From: CAZYVA01 sp964650695
GTDB taxonomy: Bacteria > Bacillota > Clostridia > Lachnospirales > Lachnospiraceae
Assembly (NCBI GenBank): GCA_964650695.1
Contig: CAZYVA010000004.1
Coordinates: 1 to 42,706, forward strand
Length of the DNA stretch: 42,706 nucleotides
Direction: 5' to 3'
The notes under the pieces were generated by a model. That model was not told the DNA's origin and searched no databases. It was given only the letters and a program-made list of their open reading frames with translations. Both the position numbers and the translations under genes were made by a program. This document shows, piece by piece, positions 35,336 to 42,706 of this stretch (position 1 is the first letter of the stretch; every line of letters begins with the position of its first letter).

Positions 35336-36540
35336 TCTTGCTTGTCTGCGGGTGTCTTTTCGCTTTTGGCGCGGCGCTTTTGCTGATGGATTTTATGCAA
35401 AGCCGGACGCCTTTGGAGGAAGGGCTTTTGCGGAATCCATTCGGGGAAGGGAGCCGGGAAGAAACATTGGATGTGGAGGCGGGGGACAATGAGCGGGCGT
35501 CCGTCACGGTGGAGGTCAGCCCGCAGGATTATACGCAGGAGGAACTGCAAAGTCTGTTCCGCAGATGCACAAAAAAGCTGGACCGCTTGATCCTTGGGGA
35601 AAATGAGAGCGCGGATCACGTAGAATCCGATTTGAACCTTCTGACAGCCATCCCGGACACGCCGGTAGAGGTGCGCTGGGAACTGAGCCGTTATGATGTC
35701 ATGACGGTCACAGGGGAGCTTCAGGAAGGGGCGCTCCAGAAAGAAGGCACATTGGTGGAGCTTACAGGGATCCTGTCCCTGGAGGAGAAGCCGGATGAGC
35801 AGGCCGTTTACAACTGCACGGTGGCCGTCTATCCAAAGACACTGGGGAAAAAAGACCAGCTTCTTGCAAAGATACAGGAAGCGCTCAAAAAGAAGGATGA
35901 AGAAACAAAACAGAAGGATTACCTGGAATTGCCGACGGCGGCGGGAGGGGAAACACTTTCCTTTTATCTGCCAATGCAGGAACGGGGAGCCGTGTTGATC
36001 CTGTTGGCCGTGTTGGTTGGCGTGCTGCTGTTGGCTTTGGAGAAACAAAAGGAAAGCGAGAAGCAGAAAGAGAAAAAGAAACAGATGCAGTTGGACTATC
36101 CGGAAATCGTAGGAAAGCTGGCGCTGCTTCTGGGCGCTGGCATGACCGTGAAGCGGGCCTGGAAAAAAACCGCGGCGGATTACCAGGCGGGAAAAGAACG
36201 CTCCGGGATGCGCTTTGCCTATGAAGAAATGATCCAGTCCTGCCATGAGATGGAAAGCGGCGTTACGGAAGCGGCAAGCTACGAGCATTTTGGGAAAAGA
36301 TGCGCCGGGCAGGAATATATCCGTCTGGGGGCGCTTTTGTCCCAGAATCTCCGGAAAGGGACAAAGGGAATAAGCGAGATGCTGAAAACAGAGGCGGCGC
36401 AAGCCTTCGAGGAGAGGAAAGCGAGGGCGAAGCGGCTGGGCGAGGAAGCGGGGACAAAGCTTCTGGGACCGATGTTTTTCATGCTCGCGGTCGTATTGGT
36501 GATTGTGGTTGTGCCGGCGTTTCTGTCGATCCAGTTGTAG
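35272..36540 (+). CDS. tadC: TadC-like platform protein with an added N-terminal extracytoplasmic domain
   Basis: A 422-residue protein. The C-terminal part (about 275-420) is the T2SSF domain plus a final span, as in TadC. Ahead of it are TM1 (about 20-41), an extracytoplasmic region of about 200 residues (42-238) and TM2 (239-256). This added part has no motif I recognise; it contains an SPQDYTQEEL segment and long charged helices. TadC alone is usually shorter (about 290-320). ATG at 35272 overlaps tadB, with GGAG about 10 bases upstream. Confidence 0.8.
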   Translation: MLKRIYGRVYHWVKAGKNRGVILLVCGCLFAFGAALLLMDFMQSRTPLEEGLLRNPFGEGSREETLDVEAGDNERASVTVEVSPQDYTQEELQSLFRRCTKKLDRLILGENESADHVESDLNLLTAIPDTPVEVRWELSRYDVMTVTGELQEGALQKEGTLVELTGILSLEEKPDEQAVYNCTVAVYPKTLGKKDQLLAKIQEALKKKDEETKQKDYLELPTAAGGETLSFYLPMQERGAVLILLAVLVGVLLLALEKQKESEKQKEKKKQMQLDYPEIVGKLALLLGAGMTVKRAWKKTAADYQAGKERSGMRFAYEEMIQSCHEMESGVTEAASYEHFGKRCAGQEYIRLGALLSQNLRKGTKGISEMLKTEAAQAFEERKARAKRLGEEAGTKLLGPMFFMLAVVLVIVVVPAFLSIQL

Positions 36541-36611
36541 AATACATAGAATAGCGGCGGCCGTGAAGACCGGGGAAACCGCTTTTGAACTTATGATAGG
36601 AGGTTAAGGAT

Positions 36612-36788
36612 ATGTGGAGATTGTGGTATTTAAAACGGACATTGGAGGATAAAAAGGGGATCGGGGTTGTGGAGGTGATCTTGATCCTGGTCGTATTGAT
36701 CGGGCTGGTGATCATTTTCAAATCGCAGCTTACGAGCCTGGTGCAGACCATTTTTAACAAGATTACGAGTGAAAGCTCCGGGATATAG
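36612..36788 (+). CDS. Flp1-type type IVb pilin
   Basis: A 58-residue pilin with a short basic leader ending KKG, a processing site G-IGVVE with glutamate at +5, and the hydrophobic stalk VILILVVLIGLVIIF. It is probably the major subunit of the Tad pilus, cleaved by the prepilin peptidase encoded at 39184. AGGAGG lies eight bases before the ATG. Confidence 0.9.
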   Translation: MWRLWYLKRTLEDKKGIGVVEVILILVVLIGLVIIFKSQLTSLVQTIFNKITSESSGI

Positions 36789-36789
36789 C

Positions 36790-38163
36790 GTGGAAAAGGA
36801 AAAACGGGCGGAGGTCACTGCTTTTTTGAGCCTGGTCATTATCCTGCTGGTGACCTTTACCGCTTCCCTTTTGGAGGCGGCCTCCATACAGGTGGCAAAA
36901 AATGAGCGGCGGGCAGATATGGACCGGGCGCTGGAATCGGTGTTTGCGGAATACCAGGTAGAATTGCTGGAGCAGTACGATGTTTTTGGGCTGGATGCGA
37001 CCTATGAAAGCGGCAGCTACAGTGAGGACGCGATCATCCGGCGGCTGGCTTATTTCGGGGCGGGAAGCATGGGCCAGGAGATCAAAAGGATCCAGCTTTT
37101 GACGGATGACGCGGGACAGGCTTTTTTTGAACAGGTGCTGATCTATATGAAGCAGAAATACGGGCTGGATGCCATGTCGGGCCAGGCTTCCATGACGGAT
37201 ACATGGAAGCACCAGGAAGAACTGGGCGACAGCTACCAGGAAGAAGAGACAGCGGAAAATTCCAGGCTGGACAGCTTACTGGCGCAAGGGGAAGCGAGCC
37301 TGCCAGAGCAGGATAACCCCATCGATTACGTCAATGATTTGAAACAGCAGTCGGTATTGAGCCTGGTGATGCCGGAAAATAAAACGGTTTCCAGTAAAAC
37401 CCTGGATTTGGGCGGCGTGGTGTCCCGGAGGGATCTGAACGAGGGCTACGGGGATTTTTCGGATGTCTCTGTGGATGACGGAACGTTATCTTCACTTTGG
37501 TTCGGGGAATATCTGCTTGGGCATTTTTCATCGGCGGTGGATGAAGGGCAGGAAGGGGCGCTGGACTATGAGTTGGAATATATCTACGCAGGCAAATCCA
37601 GCGACAAGGCAAACCTGGAAGCCGTAGTCAAAAAATTGCTCCTGATGCGGTTTGCCGTTAATTATATGTACGTAAAGAGCAGCGCCGCAAAAAAGGGGGA
37701 GGCGGAAGCCCTTGCGCTGACCCTTTGCTCCTTGTTGGCCGTCCCGCAGATCGAGCAGGCGGTGACGCAGGTGATTTTGCTGGCGTGGGCTTACGGAGAG
37801 TCGATCGTGGATTTACGCGCGCTGCTGAAAGGAAATAAAGTCCCGTTGACGAAAGATGACGCAAGCTGGCAGTTATCGCTGTCCGGATTGATGACGCTAA
37901 ACGAAAGCGGGAGCATCAACGACGGGATGGACAGCAAAAACGGGCTGGGGTATGAGGAATATATGCGGATCCTGCTGTTTTTGGGGAAGAAAAAAAAGCT
38001 CCGGCTACGGACGATGGATTTGGTGGAAAAAAACCTGCAGATGGTTTACGGCCAGGATTTTTTCCGGATGGACGCGTGCGTCAGCAAGATCGAATGGTCC
38101 AGTACCTGCTCGTTCCGGCGGGGCATCCAGTACCAGTTCCAGACATATTTCGGGTATCAATAG
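36790..38163 (+). CDS. Large pseudopilin-like/TadG-like protein of the Tad locus
   Basis: A 457-residue protein with an N-terminal hydrophobic segment (about 12-35, FLSLVIILLVTFTASLLEAASI) followed by a long extracytoplasmic region, resembling DUF5702-type proteins of Lachnospiraceae Tad loci. Its role in the pilus is not known; it may be a minor pilin or tip component. GTG at 36790 lies two bases after the pilin stop, suggesting coupling; GTG at 36769 is another possible start. Confidence 0.7.
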   Translation: MEKEKRAEVTAFLSLVIILLVTFTASLLEAASIQVAKNERRADMDRALESVFAEYQVELLEQYDVFGLDATYESGSYSEDAIIRRLAYFGAGSMGQEIKRIQLLTDDAGQAFFEQVLIYMKQKYGLDAMSGQASMTDTWKHQEELGDSYQEEETAENSRLDSLLAQGEASLPEQDNPIDYVNDLKQQSVLSLVMPENKTVSSKTLDLGGVVSRRDLNEGYGDFSDVSVDDGTLSSLWFGEYLLGHFSSAVDEGQEGALDYELEYIYAGKSSDKANLEAVVKKLLLMRFAVNYMYVKSSAAKKGEAEALALTLCSLLAVPQIEQAVTQVILLAWAYGESIVDLRALLKGNKVPLTKDDASWQLSLSGLMTLNESGSINDGMDSKNGLGYEEYMRILLFLGKKKKLRLRTMDLVEKNLQMVYGQDFFRMDACVSKIEWSSTCSFRRGIQYQFQTYFGYQ

Positions 38164-38284
38164 CAAGATAGGGCGGGGCATCCGGGAGGCGGAAACAGGT
38201 GTCTTTTTGGGTTTTTCCTGATAATGATCATCTTGAAACAAACCCATTCAAAACAAAAAATATTTGGAAAGGAGAACGATTCGT

Positions 38285-39013
38285 ATGACATGGCAAGGGA
38301 AATTCCCCTCTCTCTCATCTCACAAAGGAAAACCTGAAAAGGCATCTGTTTTCGCTTCCCGGAAAGCAAGCATTACGATTGAGGCGGCTATGGCGGTGCC
38401 ATTGTTTTTCCTGGCGGCCGTCTGTTTGTTTTACTTGATGGAAATGATGGTTGTAAGTACGGCGATCCGCTCCGGCCTGCAGTATGCGGGGAAAATGACG
38501 GCGCAGGAAAGCTGTGGGACTTCCACGCTGCTCCCCTCGCAGGTGGAAGCCTGGATGGTCGATGCCATCGGGGCGGACAGGCTGGAACGGAGCATCGTGG
38601 AGGGCGGGAGCAGCGGCCTTTCCTGCAGCGGATCGTACTTGTCAATGAAAACGGGGATTGGGGAAATCGCGGTAGCATACAAAATCCGTATCCCGGTACG
38701 CATCTTTCGTATTTCCTCCATTTCGCGGGAAGACAGCCTGAGGATCAAAGCATGGACAGGATACGAGAAAGGGCTTTTCAATTCAGAAGAAGATGAGATC
38801 GTCTATGTGACGGAAACCGGGATCGTCTACCACAAGGATTATCACTGCACCCATCTCGAACTGTCCATCCATATGGCGGAGCGTGATTTGGTGGACGGGC
38901 TGAGGAATACTTCCGGGGAAAAGTACCACGCCTGCGAAAAATGCGGCGGAGGATCCGGATCCGGGGTCTATATCACGGATAACGGGAACCGCTATCACTC
39001 TTCCCTTACATGA
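38285..39013 (+). CDS. tadE: TadE-like pseudopilin ending at an in-frame UGA that replaces a predicted cysteine
   Basis: A 242-residue protein to the UGA at 39011-39013. It has a basic leader, a TadE-like hydrophobic segment (RKASITIEAAMAVPLFFLA), an extracytoplasmic part, then a small cysteine module: YVTETGIVYHKDYHCTH, later ACEKCGG. A second copy of the module starts YITDNGNRYHSSLT and meets UGA exactly where the first copy has cysteine. The same frame then goes on 26 codons (SGLKRTVYAVPVSELAGKPA, then CSKCGK) to TAG at 39094, including the second CxxC. A hairpin follows the UGA at 39020-39053. AAGGAG lies 10 bases before the ATG. This is either a selenocysteine or readthrough codon, or a nonsense mutation. 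Confidence 0.8.
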   Translation: MTWQGKFPSLSSHKGKPEKASVFASRKASITIEAAMAVPLFFLAAVCLFYLMEMMVVSTAIRSGLQYAGKMTAQESCGTSTLLPSQVEAWMVDAIGADRLERSIVEGGSSGLSCSGSYLSMKTGIGEIAVAYKIRIPVRIFRISSISREDSLRIKAWTGYEKGLFNSEEDEIVYVTETGIVYHKDYHCTHLELSIHMAERDLVDGLRNTSGEKYHACEKCGGGSGSGVYITDNGNRYHSSLT

Positions 39014-39019
39014 AGCGGG

Positions 39020-39053
39020 CTGAAGCGGACCGTGTACGCGGTGCCTGTTTCAG
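39020..39053 (+). promoter_or_regulatory. SECIS-like hairpin after the in-frame UGA
   Basis: CTGAAGCGG (39020-39028) pairs with CTGTTTCAG (39045-39053) through nine pairs including two G-U. A two-base bulge (39043-39044) separates them from ACCG/CGGT, which closes a 6-base loop TGTACG (39033-39038). The loop G lies about 20 bases after the UGA, in the range of bacterial SECIS elements. Confidence 0.45.
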
Positions 39054-39122
39054 AGCTGGCGGGGAAGCCGGCATGTTCGAAGTGTGGGAAGTAGCCTGGA
39101 GGATACGGCTTGGGGTGATTGA

Positions 39123-39148
39123 TGGGAAACGGCGGCAATACGGCGTTT
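39123..39148 (+). repeat. Hairpin before the prepilin peptidase gene
   Basis: GGAAACG and CGTTTCC pair perfectly around a 12-base loop just upstream of tadV. The T-run after it is poor. It may mark an mRNA processing or attenuation point in the Tad run. Confidence 0.35.
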
Positions 39149-39183
39149 CCTTATAAAAAAGACGGATCATGGAGGAAAAAGAA

Positions 39184-39609
39184 ATGCGGGAAGCACATAT
39201 AGCAGCATTGGCGATACTTTTTTTTATGGCATTTTGGGATTTCCTGCACCGGAAGCTCCCATTATGGCTGCTTTTGGGGTCTTGTGCAGGCGCGGTTTTG
39301 TATCAGGTTTGTTTCCGGGCGCTGGATTTTTATCTGATCGCGGGCGGGGCGGCTGTGGGGATCCTGTTTCTTGCGGTCAGCAAAATGACAGGGGAAGGGT
39401 TTGGGTATGGCGACAGTATAGGCATTTTTGTTTTGGGGTTATTTTTAGGGCTGTGGAATACGATTGAAGTTTTATGCTTTGCGTTTTTTGGGCTGATGGC
39501 AGGCGCGGTATGGGTTTTGGCTGTGAAAAAAATGTCACGGAAAGCGGCTGTGCCGTTCTATCCATTTTTAACGCTGGGGTATGCATTGTGGCTGTGGATG
39601 GAGATGTAG
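39184..39609 (+). CDS. tadV: Prepilin peptidase (TadV/CpaA type, A24 family)
   Basis: A 141-residue membrane aspartic protease that cleaves pilin leaders. The two catalytic aspartates are D19 in FWDFLHRKLP and D77 in GFGYGDS; hydrophobic spans cover most of the rest. ATG at 39184 was chosen because GGAGG lies eight bases before it; an in-frame ATG at 39169 has no such site. It likely processes the Flp1 pilin and the TadE-like proteins. Confidence 0.9.
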   Translation: MREAHIAALAILFFMAFWDFLHRKLPLWLLLGSCAGAVLYQVCFRALDFYLIAGGAAVGILFLAVSKMTGEGFGYGDSIGIFVLGLFLGLWNTIEVLCFAFFGLMAGAVWVLAVKKMSRKAAVPFYPFLTLGYALWLWMEM

Positions 39610-39614
39610 AAAAA

Positions 39615-40055
39615 ATGAATACATTAATAATAGGAAGAAAGTGGCTGAAAGCCAGTATGACGGTAGAGATGTCATATCTGATGCCAATCGTTTTATTTTT
39701 AATGATGGATTGTATTTTTGTGTCATTTTATTTTCATGACCGGAATATAATATCAGGAGCGGCCTATGAAACAGCCGTTGTAGGAAGCACGAAGATGAGG
39801 AAGGGGACGGCTGTCACCCCGGAAGAATTACAGGAGTTGTATCAGGAACGGATACATGGGAAGTGTATCTTTTTTTCCGGGACGAGCGCGGATATTGCGG
39901 TTGGGGAGGAAGAAATCCGGGTATCCGTAACGGCAAGGAAAGGCCGGCTTTCAACTTCTGTCGAAAAAAAGGCGGCAGTGACAGAACCGGAAAAGAAAAT
40001 CAGGAAGATCAGGAGGCTGAAAGAGATTATCAATGGAGCGGAAAATAACGATTGA
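39615..40055 (+). CDS. Second TadE/F-like pseudopilin
   Basis: A 146-residue protein with a basic leader (GRKWLK), an ASMTVEMSYLMPIVLFLMM hydrophobic segment with glutamate in the pilin-like position, then a short extracytoplasmic region. It is probably a minor pilin of the locus. GGAG lies about 11 bases before the ATG. It overlaps the next gene by 23 bases. Confidence 0.75.
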   Translation: MNTLIIGRKWLKASMTVEMSYLMPIVLFLMMDCIFVSFYFHDRNIISGAAYETAVVGSTKMRKGTAVTPEELQELYQERIHGKCIFFSGTSADIAVGEEEIRVSVTARKGRLSTSVEKKAAVTEPEKKIRKIRRLKEIINGAENND

Positions 40056-40740
40056 AGAATCCGGAAGTTACCGGGAAGACTATCAGATGCGGATGCTGCT
40101 GGAAAACCGCATACCGGGGCTTCTTCCCGTCAAAGGCAGAGGCGTGGATGACCGGAGATGCTACGATTACGACGTGAGTGGGAAAATATCCATGAAAGCC
40201 ATGTTTGAGCGGGGGAAAATAGAGAGCCGGGATTTAAAAGAATTTCTTGTGCAGCTCCAGGAGGTTTTGGGGGAAGTGAAGCGGTATCTGCTGAATATCC
40301 ATTGCGTCCTGCTGGATACGGAGTATATTTATTATGAAGACGGGCGGTACTTTTTTTGCTACTACCCTCCGGAGGCAAAGGATTTCTGGGTGCAGTTCCA
40401 CGTACTCACGGAATATTTTGTGAAACAGGCGGATTACGACGACAAGGACTGCGTCCAGATGGTTTTCCTATTACATAAAGAAACGATGAAGCAAAATTAC
40501 AGCCTGGAAAAAATTGTGGACGGATGCGTCGGGATTACACAGAAGGACGAAGGGAAGGAAGAGGAGGAAGAAGAAAAAACCCTTTACGATACAAGGCAGC
40601 ACGACTGGATCCATGAACAGAAGGAGGGCAGCAGGATCATGGAAGAAACCGACCGCATGTGGAAACCCGTACAGAGATTTTTGCGGCGGCATAAAAAATC
40701 AAAATGGGGCGACTGGGATGGCCTGGATCTGGAGGCGTGA
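40033..40740 (+). CDS. DUF6382-type protein, probably truncated
   Basis: A 235-residue cytosolic protein resembling DUF6382 proteins that accompany Tad loci in Lachnospiraceae (MERKITIEES and on, LLDTEYIYYEDGRYFFCYYPPE). Such proteins often continue into an FHA domain, which is absent here. The last codons (GEA-like end and TGA) overlap a minus-strand integrase remnant, so the original 3' part was probably lost in a rearrangement near 40720-40740. The start overlaps the previous gene. Confidence 0.7.
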   Translation: MERKITIEESGSYREDYQMRMLLENRIPGLLPVKGRGVDDRRCYDYDVSGKISMKAMFERGKIESRDLKEFLVQLQEVLGEVKRYLLNIHCVLLDTEYIYYEDGRYFFCYYPPEAKDFWVQFHVLTEYFVKQADYDDKDCVQMVFLLHKETMKQNYSLEKIVDGCVGITQKDEGKEEEEEEKTLYDTRQHDWIHEQKEGSRIMEETDRMWKPVQRFLRRHKKSKWGDWDGLDLEA

Positions 40741-40846
40741 CCCAGTATTTCACCAATGACTTCACGTCAATATTCCGTTCAATGCACCGGGTTGCAAATG
40801 TGTGCCGGAGCACATGGAAATGGACATAACGGATCCCGTACTGTTG
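40734..40846 (-). pseudogene. Tyrosine recombinase remnant, frameshifted
   Basis: On the minus strand the frame reads QYGIRYVHFHVLRHTFATRC then IERNIDVKSL, the conserved HxLRHTFAT region with catalytic H and R of tyrosine recombinases. Right after DVKSL one base is missing; adding one base gives the family's EILGHA (40735-40751). Homology stops there, at the end of the DUF6382 gene. The catalytic tyrosine end and most of the N-terminal part are absent. Confidence 0.8.
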
Positions 40847-40900
40847 CGGCGGCCAAAACCGCATAGAGTTTGGCAATGATGGGAATATCCTTTTCTCACG

Positions 40901-40923
40901 GAATGCCCGGTAAATGGGCATTC
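40901..40923. repeat. Perfect inverted repeat beside the integrase remnant
   Basis: GAATGCCC and GGGCATTC face each other around 7 bases. It could be a remnant of an element end or a hairpin. The stretch 40741-41130 holds only this, the integrase remnant and the promoter at 40977. Confidence 0.5.
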
Positions 40924-40976
40924 CTGGCTGCGAATAGCAACAGCCCCTCCGGCGCTTCCTTGCCGTGAAAAAATGA

Positions 40977-41004
40977 TTGTTATTTTCTATCGTTATGATA
41001 TAAT
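40977..41004 (+). promoter_or_regulatory. Promoter of the 76-residue gene at 41131
   Basis: TTGTTA, a 16-base spacer and TATAAT lie about 127 bases before the start codon. Confidence 0.65.
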
Positions 41005-41130
41005 GAAATCAGTTTTATACCCTTTTGCAAGTCAAGAACGCGGGGTTCTGCGCAGGATTTTTGTGAAAGCGCGGGGCATTCCCAGGCAGGGGAATCAAAG
41101 GGCCCATGGCATGGCGGGAGGTATGGGGGC

Positions 41131-41361
41131 ATGAAGGAAGACGAATTGACGAGGAAGCGTGGCAATATAGGCACGTTTATCATACGGGTGACGCACCAGC
41201 AAAACAGCACCTGGCAAGGGGTTGTGACGTGGTCGGAAAAAAACATGAGCGTCCCGTTCAAGTCTGTCCTGGAATTGCTCAAGCTGATGGACAGCGTGAT
41301 CAATGAAGACGGGAAAGCCGCATCACTGAAGAAACCTATATTTCCTGTACAGGGGGAATAG
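41131..41361 (+). CDS. Small conserved-looking protein next to a BTAD regulator (76 aa)
   Basis: A 76-residue protein with the ordered core RKRGNIGTFIIRVTHQQNST followed by WQGVVTWSEKN and a final helix PFKSVLELLKLMDSVI. It looks like a compact beta-then-helix domain of the kind that occurs in many Lachnospiraceae; I cannot name it or give a function. GGAGG lies nine bases before the ATG. The BTAD-type regulator follows 71 bases later. Confidence 0.7.
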   Translation: MKEDELTRKRGNIGTFIIRVTHQQNSTWQGVVTWSEKNMSVPFKSVLELLKLMDSVINEDGKAASLKKPIFPVQGE

Positions 41362-41432
41362 AACCGCAATAATCCGCAAAACAAAAAGGATAGGAACGGA
41401 TTTAAAAACGGAACCGGAAGCTAGGTGCAGTA

Positions 41433-42629
41433 ATGAAAAAAGATATAGTAAAAGTGCGGATGCTTGGTAATTTTTTTGCCTTTTATGGTGGAAAAGATTT
41501 GTTATCTAGAATTGGCAAGAATACTCAGTTTGCTGGCCTGATGCAACTTTTGTGGTATTACCGCGAAAAAGGAGTGGACAGGCGGCTTCTGATGGAAGCG
41601 CTGATGGATGGCAGGGAACCGCAGGATGCCGCCCACGCCTTGCAGTGTTCGCTCTATAATGCGAAAAGAAAACTGAGGGATATGGGGCTTCCGGAGTGCG
41701 ATTATATTATAAAGAAAAAAGGCAGATATTTCTGGAACTTTAAAATTCCAGTGGAGACAGACGTTGATGCGTTTGACAGCCTGATAAAAAAAGCTTCGGA
41801 AGAGACGGGCCGTGAAGAAAAGCGCCGGCTGCTGCTGGAGGTCTGCTACCTGTACCAGGGAGATTTTCTAAACGGTTGCCTGGGTGGTCTTTGGATCGTA
41901 TCCGTGGCACGGGAATACCGGGAGAATTTCCGGCGGTGTGTGGAAGAAACCGCCGCCATCCTGAGAGAGGACAAAAATTACCAGGAACTTTGGAAGTTGG
42001 GCGAACATGCCGCCCGCGTGGATATAGGTTCGGAATGGGAAGAGCTGTCCATGGAAGCGCTCTATATGCTCGGAAAAGTAGAGGAAGGGCAGAAGCTATA
42101 TGCGAAAACGGTAGATCTGTACCGGAAAGAGTGCGGTGCGTCCCCATCGCCCAAGCTGAAGATGTACCTGAGCAAAATGGACAATCAAAAAACATATAAA
42201 TACCGGATGCTGGATGAAATCCAGGAAAGCCTGGAAGAGGCGGAGGCGGAAGGAGGGTACGTCTGTTCCCCCTCTGCTTTCCAAAATGTTTACCAGATCA
42301 TACAGCGCATATCAGAGCGGGGGGGGCAGTCGGTCTGCCTGATGGCGTGTACGCTTTTGGACGAAAAAGACAGGCAGGTAAGGGACGAGAAAGCATTGGA
42401 TGAAGTATCGGATGATGTCTGCGCTGTCCTCCGGCATTCTGTGAGGCATAGCGATACCATCAGCCGTTATGGGCTGGATATTTACCTTGTACTTTTGGTC
42501 AATATCTGCCTGGAGGACTGTGAGATTATCCAACAGCGCATCAATGAAGGGCTCCGGGAGAAAAATATTTCTTTCCATGTCAGTTATAGCATGGCCAATC
42601 TTATACCCCAGCGGGATATCTATGCCTAA
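41433..42629 (+). CDS. BTAD/SARP-like regulator with degenerate GGDEF-like C-terminus
   Basis: A 398-residue protein: an N-terminal winged-helix-like part (about 1-100, MLGNFFAFYGGKDL, LQCSLYNAKRKLRDMG), then a helical bacterial transcriptional activation domain (about 105-250, with DVDAFDSLIKKA and CYLYQGDFLNG), and a C-terminal part that ends like a GGDEF domain (RYGLDIYLVLL at about 345-355) but lacks GGDEF, so it should not make c-di-GMP. The likely role is transcription control, possibly of the Tad locus or nearby genes; this is inference from position. The ribosome-binding site (AGGTG) is weak. Confidence 0.8.
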   Translation: MKKDIVKVRMLGNFFAFYGGKDLLSRIGKNTQFAGLMQLLWYYREKGVDRRLLMEALMDGREPQDAAHALQCSLYNAKRKLRDMGLPECDYIIKKKGRYFWNFKIPVETDVDAFDSLIKKASEETGREEKRRLLLEVCYLYQGDFLNGCLGGLWIVSVAREYRENFRRCVEETAAILREDKNYQELWKLGEHAARVDIGSEWEELSMEALYMLGKVEEGQKLYAKTVDLYRKECGASPSPKLKMYLSKMDNQKTYKYRMLDEIQESLEEAEAEGGYVCSPSAFQNVYQIIQRISERGGQSVCLMACTLLDEKDRQVRDEKALDEVSDDVCAVLRHSVRHSDTISRYGLDIYLVLLVNICLEDCEIIQQRINEGLREKNISFHVSYSMANLIPQRDIYA

Positions 42630-42671
42630 ACTTCTACGCGCCGCATCGGTCTGCCCTGTCCCTTTTGGCAA

Positions 42672-42700
42672 TTGCATTGTGGCGGGGAACGTGTTATAGT
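42672..42700 (+). promoter_or_regulatory. Promoter reading out of the window
   Basis: TTGCAT, a 17-base spacer and TATAGT suggest a gene starting just past the right edge. Confidence 0.5.
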
Positions 42701-42706
42701 CAGTAA

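Noticed and set aside
35197..36402. 401-codon minus-strand open frame opposite tadC
   Set aside because: It is antisense to a gene with clear membrane and T2SSF segments; the open minus frame reflects codon bias.

Overview
The window is a chromosomal replication-origin region from an anaerobic, apparently spore-forming Firmicute, most likely a member of the Lachnospiraceae. The evidence is the conserved divergent order rpmH-rnpA-yidD-yidC-khpB-mnmE-mnmG/rsmG on the minus strand and dnaA-dnaN-yaaA-recF-gyrB-gyrA on the plus strand, the rubredoxin and reverse-rubrerythrin pair, a BofA-type and a CwlD-type protein, and a Clostridia-style Tad pilus locus. The sequence is a draft scaffold with two 100-N gaps, at 19355-19454 and 22713-22812.

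Region by region. 1-7190 (minus): ribosomal protein L34, RNase P protein, membrane insertion (YidD, YidC), the RNA-binding protein KhpB/Jag, and tRNA U34 modification enzymes MnmE and MnmG; MnmG is fused in frame to the 16S rRNA methyltransferase RsmG. 7191-9243: divergent promoters, dnaA, and an oriC-like dnaA-dnaN spacer. 9244-16277: dnaN, yaaA, recF, gyrB, gyrA. 16310-20324: a cysteine-rich C_GCAxxG_C_C protein, tRNA-Ser(GCU), and a hybrid sensor kinase split only by an assembly gap. 20566-22652: an AI-2E-family permease and oxidative-stress proteins. 23114-31452: cell-wall enzymes (NlpC/P60, GH18, CwlD-like amidase), a DUF1858 redox protein, MecA, tsaC/sua5, dCMP deaminase and BofA. 31472-32221: a phosphopantetheinyl transferase. 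32494-40740: a Tad (type IVb) pilus locus with TadZ-like, TadA, TadB and TadC-like components, Flp1 pilin, three pseudopilin-like proteins, a prepilin peptidase and a DUF6382-type protein whose end abuts an integrase remnant. 41131-42629: a small conserved-looking protein and a BTAD-type regulator with a degenerate GGDEF-like tail.

The observations I rate highest are: (1) a TadE-like pseudopilin gene whose UGA stop sits exactly where an internal repeat predicts a cysteine; the frame continues 26 codons to a CxxC end, and a SECIS-like hairpin follows the UGA (selenocysteine or readthrough versus a nonsense mutation); (2) the MnmG-RsmG fusion, which keeps an internal Shine-Dalgarno plus GTG; (3) a cluster of DnaA boxes, including two perfect abutting copies, about 15 kb from the dnaA-dnaN spacer; (4) an intrinsic-terminator-like hairpin whose 3' arm is the ribosome-binding site of the CwlD-like gene; (5) a WalR-type direct repeat at the NlpC/P60 promoter; (6) a promoter with a long, hairpin-rich, gene-free leader before an unknown 76-residue protein. 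All functional statements come from reading sequence and family motifs; no database search was run.
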